Shown one piece after another: positions 57,055 to 64,000 of a stretch of 64,000 nt of DNA. The position numbers and the translations under genes are program-made. Numbering within the stretch: position 1 is the first letter of the stretch; each line of letters begins with the position of its first letter. Origin of the DNA: Nitrosomonas sp. sh817 (GTDB taxonomy: Bacteria > Pseudomonadota > Gammaproteobacteria > Burkholderiales > Nitrosomonadaceae); NCBI RefSeq assembly GCF_030908545.1, contig NZ_CP133083.1, forward strand, positions 1 to 64,000, given 5' to 3'. The notes below the pieces were generated by a model. It worked only from the letters and a program-made list of their open reading frames with translations. It had not been told where the DNA came from and ran no database searches.

Positions 57055-57600
57055 TTTACCACTGGCTAAGGCTTTGTAAATATTCTGGCAATATGCGTTT
57101 GTTAACTGGTAATAGTTTGGTGAATTGTTCGTCACAAGCAAGGTAAGGAACGATCAGCATTAACCAGTTGCAAGAACATAGAAATTAGCAGTAAAAACCA
57201 TTTCTATCCAAGGAATGGATCTAATGGGCGGGAGTGACAGGCTTGATAGCTTCAGTTCCGCCCAAATCAAATATAACTACAACAACCATTAAGATATGAA
57301 TTGTCGGTGATACCGAATTAAAACGGTATCACCGTCATTATTTCACCGTTACTTGCTTGACAGGCATCTCCATTCGGCCAACACCTGGTCACTCAATTCA
57401 GTTCTCAGAAATAGCGGGTTAAGTCACCGTTATTCATCGTTTTCCCAGCGATCTTCTGCCTTATCATCGCGGAAATCATCAAATAAGAAAATTCTTAAGT
57501 AATTCTGGAAATTTGCACTTCTTGTGGTTTCATGTGTATGCCGATTGCAATCAATAAGTACTGGGCCGCTATAAATCTGTCCTTATAAAGGAGAATTCCT
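57055..57600. other. 546-base gap with one strong hairpin
   Basis: CGGTGATACCG 57305-57315 and CGGTATCACCG 57324-57334 form a perfect 11-bp stem with an 8-base A/T loop. No poly-T follows closely, so a terminator for the lipoprotein gene is only possible. The end carries AAAGGAGAATTCCT, the ribosome site of the RHS gene. No gene is seen in the gap. Confidence 0.5.
57305..57334. terminator. Perfect 11-bp inverted repeat, possible terminator
   Basis: Stem 57305-57315 with 57324-57334 around AATTAAAA, 250 bases after the lipoprotein gene. T-rich sequence follows (TCATTATTTC) but not a true T-tract. Could equally be a protein-binding palindrome. Confidence 0.4.
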
Positions 57601-60600
57601 ATGGCAAGAGAAATAGTATGGGTTAATTGGAAAAAGTATCTGATTAATTTTATAGGTCTATTTTTCTTGTGTAGTCATTCTTCTTGGTGGAAACAATATC
57701 TGGTTAAATTATGGGTATTGTTATTAATTGCTGTTGGCAGCTCAACGGTTATGGCAGACATTTCTATACCGGAAGGTACACGAATTCAACCGCCTATAAA
57801 GTTTGTGTGGGCACGAAATAGCCTAGATACTCGAGGAATGTCAGAGTATCAATTTGAGTTGAATATTGCTGGCTATCCATTTTTATATTACCCATATTAT
57901 CAACAAGCACTTGAATCATTAAGACGTGAGACATGCACAGATCACGGCGGCGCTTGGTTTTGCCATCCGATAGAAAAATATCCTTATTCAACGGGTTACG
58001 ATGAGTGGATCTGGGGCTATAGATTTTGCCGAACCTATGAGCCTGGTTACTGTGGTTGGCATGTCGCATCAAAGCAAGGCATTTGCCCTAATAATTCAGT
58101 CGGGTATAGTATTAAAGATGCTCATAATGTTGATCGATATGGTTTTATTGCTTGTTCAGTATCCTTTGAGCCAGACGGAGAGAAAGATCTAGCTAAACCG
58201 AAAGAATGTGGAGATAGAACTCCCAATCCGGTTTATATAGGACTGGGTCGAAAAGAACTTACTGTACCTATTTACCGCACTGCTAACAGTAACTTTCCGA
58301 TAGATTTTCAATTGTTCTATCAACATAACGACAAGAAAAGATCAGGTATAACTTGGCGGCATTCATACTATAAATTCATAGTGTTAGATGGTCAGCAGAT
58401 CCCCACTAGTGCGCGAGTATATCGTGGCAAAGGTGCTCTCTTATTTTATAGAGATCAATTTACTGGAGAGTGGCGTGGAGATGGTGATATTGATGATTCA
58501 TTGATTGAGCATATTAACTCTAGCAATCAACGAATAGGTTGGACTTATACAGACAAATTCTTCGACAGAACAGAAAAATATGATGCTTATGGAAAACTCA
58601 TCTCGATCGAAGATCGCAGTGGGATTGTTCATAATCTGACATATAACCCAAGTGGTGGACTCGCAAGTATTGTTGATAGTTTTGGGAATAAATTACAATT
58701 TACTCATGATGCTTATGGGAATTTCTCAACCCTGATCGATCCGGCGGGCGGTGTTTATCAGTATGCTTACGAAAGCAACGGCAACCTAATTTCGGTGACT
58801 TACCCCGACGGCAAGGTTCGCAGTTATCACTACAACGAACCGGCTTACACCAGTGGCGCGAATCTTCCGAATGCGCTGACCGGCATCACCGATGAGAACG
58901 GAATGCGCTTTGCGACTTATACCTACGATGCGCAAGGCCGTGCGGTGGTAACCGAGCACGCAGGCGGAGTGGAGCGGTATGTGCTGGGTTATAGCGGCGA
59001 CCACAGTCACACGCTTGTCACCGATCCCCTGGGCAGCCAATACACGCATAATTTTCAAACCATTTTGGGTGTCGCCAAAAGCACCGGCCAATCGCAACCG
59101 GCCGGTTCCGGTTGCGGCGCCGCATCGAGCCACATCAGCTACGATGTCAACGGCAATGCGATCAGCCGGGCGGACTTCAACGGCAATAAGACTTGCTATG
59201 CCTACGACCTGAGCAGAAACCTCGAAATCGCCCGAGTTGAAGGCGTGAGCAGTGCCAGCAACTGCCCGGGCGATTTATTGGGTTATACACCAGCCGCCAG
59301 CAGCAGCGAGCGCAAGATTCTCACCGAATGGCATGCCAACTACCGTCTGCCGGTCAGAATCACCGAAGCCGGGCGTGAAACCAGTTATGTGTATGACGCG
59401 CACGGCAACGTCACGCAGCAACAAATCAAAGACACCGCAACCAACGCCACGCGTACCTGGACGACGGATTATCTGTATCACGCCAGTATTCCCGGCGTCA
59501 TTCTGCAAAAAACCGACGACGGTCCGCGCACCGATGTCGCCGATATCACTATTACCCAATATTACGCACCGGATGCCGCCTGCAGCGGCGGCCATTTGGG
59601 TTGCCGCGGACAAGTCGCCAGTGTCACCAACGCCTTGGGTCACGTCACGCAAATCACCCGCTATAACGCTCACGGCCAGCCCGAAGAAATCATCGATCCG
59701 AACGGCTTGACCACGGTTTTAACCTACGACGCCCGGCAGCGGTTGTTATCCCGCACGACTGGCACGGAAATCACCCAGTATCAGTATGACAACGCCGGGC
59801 AGCTTAAGAAAATCACCTTCCCGGACGGCAGTTTCTTGAGCTATACCTACGATGCTGCGCATCGCCTGACAGGCATTGCCGATAACTCGGGTAACCGCAT
59901 TCAATACACGCTGGATGCGATGGGCAATCGTATCCGAGAAGAATTATTCGATGCCGGTAATAACCTGGCCAGAACCCAACAGCGCGAATACGATGCGCTG
60001 AACCGGCTGTGGAAAGATATCGGCGCGCAAAGCCAGACCACACAGTACCAATACGACGCGCAAGGCAACATCAAGCAAATCGCCAACCCGCTGCTGCACG
60101 CGGTCAATTTCCAATTCGACGCACGCAACCGGCTGAAAGAAATCACCGATCCGGCGAACGGCTTCACCCGGCAAGCATACAATGGGCTCGATCAGATCAC
60201 GCAACTGACCGACCCGGGAAATATCGCCACCACTTATAGCTACAACGGTTTCGGTGATTTGCTGCAAGAAGTCTCAGCCGACCGCGGCACGACCACGTAC
60301 ACCTACGATTCCGCCGGTAATCTCAAAACCGTCACCGACGCGCGAGGTGTCAAGCAGTCCTATACCTGGGATGCATTGAACCGTCCGACCAAGCGCACCC
60401 ACACCACGGTGGCCGGTGTACCTGCCACTATTGCGCTGACCTGGAGTTACGATACCGGTGCGAACAGTATCGGGCGGCTGACCGGCATGACCGATGAATC
60501 CGGTTCCACCGGTTTCAGCTACGATGCGCACGGCCGGTTGCTCACCAAAACGCAGACTGCCAAAATTCCGAGCGGTAGGGCCGGCAATACCATCAATTAC

Positions 60601-62250
60601 ATTCAAACATTGAGTTACCAATACGACAGCTTTGGCCGCATCGGCCAAACTACGTATCCGTCCGGCGCGCAGATCACCACCAGCTATGGCGCCGACGGCC
60701 GCCCGAACGAGATCCGCGTTAATGGCGCTGTGCTGCTCAACAACATCAGCTATCATCCGTTTGGCGAAGCCAAGAGCTGGGTATGGGGCAACGGGCAAGC
60801 CTACATACGCAGCTTTGACTTGGATGGGCGGCTCAGCACCCATCCGGTGGGCAACGACACGCGCACGCTGACTTACGATCCTGCCAGCCGCATCACGCAA
60901 ACAACCGATACCAATCCGCTGCATAACCGCAGCTACGATTACGACGCGCTCGACCGCTTGATCAGCCAGTCGGACAATAACGGCTTCAAGCTGTGGGGCT
61001 ACGATGCCAACAGCAACCGCACCCAAGCGCAATTCGGTGGAACCAGCTATCCGTACACCATCGCCGCCGCCAGCAACCGTCTGACGAACGTGGCCGGACC
61101 GGTTGCGAAGAACTACAGCTACAATGCCGCCGGTCATCCGCTGAGCGACGGTACTGCGACCTTTACCTGGAACGCCGCCGGTAAACTCGCGACTACGGTC
61201 AAAGGCGGCAAGACACACACTTACAAATATAACGCGCTGGATCAGCGTATCATCAAAAACGGTCCGTTGAGTCCGAGGTTTTTATTCTTCTACGATCCAA
61301 ACGGACAATTGATCGGGGAATACCGGGACAATGCATCGACGGCTACACCAACCGACGATTGGCTGGTGCGGCAAGAAACCATATGGCTGAATAACATTCC
61401 GGTCGGCGTAATCACGAAACCCACCGCTACCAGTGAAATACAAGTGCACTACATCCATGCCGACCACCTCAACACCCCGCGGGTGATCGTGGATCAGACT
61501 AACACCATTATCTGGCGCTGGGAGAACACCCACGCGTTCGGCGCTAACTTCCCTGACGAAGACCCGGACAGCAATGGCCAATTATTTGAATACCACCCCC
61601 GTTTCCCCGGGCAGTATTTTGACAAGGAAACCGGCCTGCACTACAACTATTTCCGCTATTATGAACCGGAGACGGGAAGATATATTTCACCCGATCCGAT
61701 CGGGTTGGCGGGCGGGATGAATGTTTGGGGGTATGTGGGGCAGAGTCCGTTGAGTTTTGTTGATTCGGATGGCCTGTTACCCGATGCAATTGTTGATCTC
61801 GGACTGATTGCATTTGATATTGCTTCCTATGCGTACAATAAAATCCGAGGTTGTGATACATCGGTGGACATTGCTTCACTAAAAGCCAATACATTGGGTT
61901 TATTTATACCTGGAGCTACTGGGTTGGGTCTTGGGATTAGAGTCCATGGCATTAGCTCAAAGACGGTAGTGGTATTAGGAAAGAATCCAGATTACATTAG
62001 GATAGCGAACGAATTGGGAGCAAGGCGTTTTAGTATTCCAGCTGATGTGTGGAATAAAATGAGTAAGGCTGAGCAGTGGGCAGCAAATAAAAAATTCTTA
62101 GATCGAGTGATAAAGCGCGGGGATGACATTGTTTTATCAAATCCGGTTAAGAATATTAATGATGTAACGGGAGCATTTCGCAGTGAGTTGGATTATCTAA
62201 TGGAAAAGGGATTTAGGCTCAACAGAGATGGAACAAAGTTAGTGAAATGA
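57601..62250 (+). CDS. RHS-repeat polymorphic toxin with variable C-terminal tip
   Basis: 1549 residues. Residues 1-60 hold two hydrophobic stretches ending in a signal-like site (VMA-DIS), so the protein may be exported by Sec rather than loaded by PAAR. Residues 205-270 resemble a DUF6531-type domain (PVYIGLGRKELTVPIYRTAN). About 340-1300 are YD/RHS repeats (Y-YDA-GN). The RHS core closes with HADHLNTPRVIVDQTN and DPIGLAGG near 1290-1370. From about 1388 the 160-residue tip (DAIVDLGLIAFD to the end) is AT-rich and unrecognised; a toxin is inferred. An immunity-sized gene follows one base after the stop. Confidence 0.9.
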   Translation: MAREIVWVNWKKYLINFIGLFFLCSHSSWWKQYLVKLWVLLLIAVGSSTVMADISIPEGTRIQPPIKFVWARNSLDTRGMSEYQFELNIAGYPFLYYPYYQQALESLRRETCTDHGGAWFCHPIEKYPYSTGYDEWIWGYRFCRTYEPGYCGWHVASKQGICPNNSVGYSIKDAHNVDRYGFIACSVSFEPDGEKDLAKPKECGDRTPNPVYIGLGRKELTVPIYRTANSNFPIDFQLFYQHNDKKRSGITWRHSYYKFIVLDGQQIPTSARVYRGKGALLFYRDQFTGEWRGDGDIDDSLIEHINSSNQRIGWTYTDKFFDRTEKYDAYGKLISIEDRSGIVHNLTYNPSGGLASIVDSFGNKLQFTHDAYGNFSTLIDPAGGVYQYAYESNGNLISVTYPDGKVRSYHYNEPAYTSGANLPNALTGITDENGMRFATYTYDAQGRAVVTEHAGGVERYVLGYSGDHSHTLVTDPLGSQYTHNFQTILGVAKSTGQSQPAGSGCGAASSHISYDVNGNAISRADFNGNKTCYAYDLSRNLEIARVEGVSSASNCPGDLLGYTPAASSSERKILTEWHANYRLPVRITEAGRETSYVYDAHGNVTQQQIKDTATNATRTWTTDYLYHASIPGVILQKTDDGPRTDVADITITQYYAPDAACSGGHLGCRGQVASVTNALGHVTQITRYNAHGQPEEIIDPNGLTTVLTYDARQRLLSRTTGTEITQYQYDNAGQLKKITFPDGSFLSYTYDAAHRLTGIADNSGNRIQYTLDAMGNRIREELFDAGNNLARTQQREYDALNRLWKDIGAQSQTTQYQYDAQGNIKQIANPLLHAVNFQFDARNRLKEITDPANGFTRQAYNGLDQITQLTDPGNIATTYSYNGFGDLLQEVSADRGTTTYTYDSAGNLKTVTDARGVKQSYTWDALNRPTKRTHTTVAGVPATIALTWSYDTGANSIGRLTGMTDESGSTGFSYDAHGRLLTKTQTAKIPSGRAGNTINYIQTLSYQYDSFGRIGQTTYPSGAQITTSYGADGRPNEIRVNGAVLLNNISYHPFGEAKSWVWGNGQAYIRSFDLDGRLSTHPVGNDTRTLTYDPASRITQTTDTNPLHNRSYDYDALDRLISQSDNNGFKLWGYDANSNRTQAQFGGTSYPYTIAAASNRLTNVAGPVAKNYSYNAAGHPLSDGTATFTWNAAGKLATTVKGGKTHTYKYNALDQRIIKNGPLSPRFLFFYDPNGQLIGEYRDNASTATPTDDWLVRQETIWLNNIPVGVITKPTATSEIQVHYIHADHLNTPRVIVDQTNTIIWRWENTHAFGANFPDEDPDSNGQLFEYHPRFPGQYFDKETGLHYNYFRYYEPETGRYISPDPIGLAGGMNVWGYVGQSPLSFVDSDGLLPDAIVDLGLIAFDIASYAYNKIRGCDTSVDIASLKANTLGLFIPGATGLGLGIRVHGISSKTVVVLGKNPDYIRIANELGARRFSIPADVWNKMSKAEQWAANKKFLDRVIKRGDDIVLSNPVKNINDVTGAFRSELDYLMEKGFRLNRDGTKLVK
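61239..61739 (+). repeat. Direct repeat, copy 1 (RHS core end)
   Basis: The 501 bases encoding the RHS core end are repeated at 62630-63145 with scattered mostly silent differences. The second copy is 15 bases longer only because AATGGCTCGTTGAGT is tandemly duplicated at its left end. Recombination between copies would swap tip and immunity modules. Confidence 0.9.
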
Positions 62251-62251
62251 T

Positions 62252-62608
62252 ATGACGGTAGATATTTTATACAAACTTATAACTCTTCCACGCGAGTTTT
62301 CTCTGCAGCAAACGGTATCGATGCATGATCTCTTGCAACGTACTGGTTATGCGAATATTTCCAAATTAATTTCTGAGCAAGATTTATATGAGGAAATACT
62401 CTCATATCCCGATGTGGTTACAGATTGGTTAGATTATTCTGAAGATAAAAGGTGCGTGGGCTGGTACTTTTGTTCTAGTGATTCAAATGAATATCTAGTT
62501 GGTTATCTGGATGATGATGAAAGGATTGAGACTAAATATACAGATAAGTTAAAGGCTTGTGCTGTATTTATTAAGCAAGAGCTGAACGAAATTCTTAAGA
62601 GCAAGTAG
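62252..62608 (+). CDS. Predicted immunity protein for the RHS tip
   Basis: 118 residues, acidic (DYSEDKRC, DDDERIE), no signal peptide, starting one base after the RHS stop. Unknown family. Position, size and charge match cytoplasmic immunity proteins that bind polymorphic toxin tips. Its cytoplasmic nature suggests the primary tip acts inside the cell. Confidence 0.7.
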   Translation: MTVDILYKLITLPREFSLQQTVSMHDLLQRTGYANISKLISEQDLYEEILSYPDVVTDWLDYSEDKRCVGWYFCSSDSNEYLVGYLDDDERIETKYTDKLKACAVFIKQELNEILKSK

Positions 62609-62629
62609 CAGATAAGCTTGCGCCATCCA

Positions 62630-63145
62630 GGATCAACGCATCATCAAAAATGGCTCGTTGAGTAATGGCTCGTTGAGTCCGAGGTTTTTGTTCTTCTACG
62701 ATTCCAACAGACAATTGATCGGGGAATACCGGGATAACGCATCAACAACCACGCCAACCGATGATTGGCTGGTGCGGCAAGAAACCATATGGCTGAATAA
62801 CATTCCGGTCGGCGTAATCACGAAACCCACCGCTACCAGTGAAATACAGGTGAGCTACATCCATGCCGACCATCTCAACACTCCCAGAGTGATCGTGGAT
62901 CAGACCAACACCATCGTCTGGCGCTGGGACAACACCCACGCCTTTGGTGCGAACTTGCCTAACGAAGACCCGGACGGCAACGGTCAACTGTTTGAATACC
63001 ACCCCCGTTTCCCCGGGCAGTATTTCGACAAGGAAACCGGCCTGCATTACAACTATTTCCGCTATTATGAACCGGAGACCGGAAGATACCTCTCACCAGA
63101 CCCGATCGGGTTGGCGGCAGGGATGAATGTTTGGGGGTATGTGGG
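62630..63145 (+). repeat. Direct repeat, copy 2 (orphan RHS core end)
   Basis: Second copy of the RHS core end; see 61239-61739. It begins 21 bases after the first immunity gene stop and ends where the second tip diverges (near 63145). The 15-bp duplication keeps frame. Confidence 0.9.
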
Positions 63146-63599
63146 TGGGAATCCAGTTTTGAATTTTGATCTACTGGGTTTGGAACTAATTTCGTTTGAG
63201 GAAGGGCAACGGATTACTGAAGTTGCTAGAACTTGGTCAGGAGTACCTTATTATGAAAATGGTGGTGCAAGGTCAAGTCGAGATAGAGCTGATTGTTCTG
63301 GGTCTATTTGGAAAATCTATGAGGAGGCAGGTTATCCCTATGAATATTCAAATTCTAAAATGTTTCCGGATAACCCGCGTTTTAAGCCTGCCCCTAATAA
63401 TAAGCCTCAGCCGGGTGACGTAGGACAATGGAATGGTCATGTATTAATTTTCGATCCTAAAGCAGATGCTAGATATGATTCCTGGTCTGCTCGCAGACCA
63501 GGGGTGCCATTTGGTGCTGCTCAGATAATTTGGTGGGAAAAATCAATGAGGCCAGTAACATGGTATCGATATGACAAACCAATCAATAATATTAAGTAG
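62630..63599 (+). pseudogene. Orphan RHS tip with NlpC/P60-like peptidase, no start codon
   Basis: The frame opens after TAA 62612-62614 and runs to TAG 63597-63599 without a credible start: no ATG before the RHS core and only a TTG at 62658 with no ribosome site. The core (HADHLNTP to DPIGLAAG) is nearly that of the full RHS gene. Counting from 62658, the tip from about residue 172 has NlpC/P60 features: C213 in ADCSGS, H261 in WNGHVLIFDP, after PGDVGQ. Such peptidases cut peptidoglycan peptides. It is a silent cassette that becomes expressed only after recombination into the upstream RHS gene. Confidence 0.8.
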
Positions 63600-64000
63600 G
63601 AAGCATATAATATCCATACTTTTAGCTATTGTATGCTGTGTATCATTCAATCACAGTATCTGGGCTAAATCGCTCAATGGAGTTGAAGTTGATGCTGTAA
63701 GGATTGTTGCGGAAAAATTTTGCTACGCTGACTTCGAGGGTGATCCAGATATACGAATGGATATTGCAAAATATACAACAAGTCGACGAAAAGAAGAGAG
63801 TAGAAAAGATCCTGAATTACTTGGAAAAGTTATTGCATTTGAGGCGGATCCAATTTTTGTTGTTAAATCATTTAAAATCACAAATATTTTAGTTGAAAAA
63901 AATACCGCAGTTGTAACAGTTATTTTTGACCGGATAGCAAAAAGTATGGGTAGTGGGTTACCTGGAAGAAAAATAATTACTGATGATTTGAAACAAGATG
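63571..64000 (+). CDS. Predicted periplasmic immunity protein for the orphan tip (runs off window)
   Basis: ATG 63571 overlaps the orphan tip end by 29 bases in another frame. The open frame continues to the window edge (143 codons so far). N-terminus MTNQSIILSRKHIISILLA, then IVCCVSFNH and AKS, is a signal peptide. Unknown family; later part VVTVIFDRIAKSMGSG. An exported immunity protein is expected for a toxin that attacks peptidoglycan in the periplasm, so the two agree. Confidence 0.7.
   Translation, partial: MTNQSIILSRKHIISILLAIVCCVSFNHSIWAKSLNGVEVDAVRIVAEKFCYADFEGDPDIRMDIAKYTTSRRKEESRKDPELLGKVIAFEADPIFVVKSFKITNILVEKNTAVVTVIFDRIAKSMGSGLPGRKIITDDLKQD

Noticed and set aside
60274..61218. 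314-codon open frame opposite the RHS gene
   Set aside because: Repeat-derived, antisense, no ribosome site or known motif.
62658..62660. TTG as true start of the orphan RHS tip
   Set aside because: No ribosome site; homologous frame extends upstream of it to the repeat edge, so it is an internal codon of a start-less cassette.

Overview
The window reads as the replication-origin-proximal part of a bacterial chromosome of moderate GC content, most likely a betaproteobacterium of the Nitrosomonas group. That placement is inference from gene content: dnaA-dnaN-gyrB at the left edge, mnmG-rsmG-parA-parB with a parS palindrome at 51-55 kb, a sucrose synthesis cluster of the type known from ammonia oxidisers and methylotrophs, and many copper and cytochrome proteins. 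No tRNA, rRNA or CRISPR array was recognised.

Layout. 0-5.2 kb: replication genes dnaA, dnaN and gyrB. 5.2-8.8 kb: accessory block with a small AT-rich membrane protein, 500 bases of stacked palindromes, a Fic protein behind two identical-geometry inverted repeats, and a secreted beta-propeller protein. 8.8-16 kb: typA, an ornithine-cyclodeaminase-like enzyme, cutA, dsbD, a TlpA-like thioredoxin, a BON lipoprotein and a DUF2784 protein. 16-21 kb: operon for a PfkB sugar kinase, sucrose-phosphate synthase/phosphatase and amylosucrase. 21-30 kb: ttcA, a cupredoxin/DUF411/cytochrome c operon, a 914-residue tyrosinase-vWA protein, rhodanese, pseudouridine synthase, methyltransferase and DUF2835. 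30-38 kb: ettA flanked by an IS200/IS605-type element and a miniature relative, then a three-gene overlapping cassette (AAA ATPase, PIN-like nuclease, RNA ligase) flanked by antitoxin genes without toxins, MazG-like, a 141-bp MITE with target duplication, and a methyltransferase. 38-47 kb: rhlE, DUF192 and an RND efflux operon. 47-51 kb: TPR gene between two decayed toxin-antitoxin modules, then a HepT-MntA pair. 51-56.4 kb: parS, mnmG, rsmG, parA, parB, a Trm112-like gene and an ADP-ribosylglycohydrolase. 56.4-64 kb: lipoprotein, a 1549-residue RHS polymorphic toxin with immunity gene, then an orphan RHS tip (NlpC/P60-like) with a probably periplasmic immunity gene running off the window.

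How it works together. The core genes maintain and segregate the chromosome. The sucrose operon would make sucrose as an osmolyte or reserve and recycle it to glucan plus fructose. DsbD/TlpA, the cupredoxin operon and the tyrosinase point to active periplasmic redox and copper chemistry. The accessory blocks are conflict systems: Fic, HepT-MntA, decayed type II modules, RHS toxin/immunity pairs and the AAA-PIN-RNA ligase cassette. The last is the best candidate for an undescribed system: a predicted ATP-driven sensor, an RNA-cutting enzyme and an RNA-sealing enzyme, translationally coupled in one operon.
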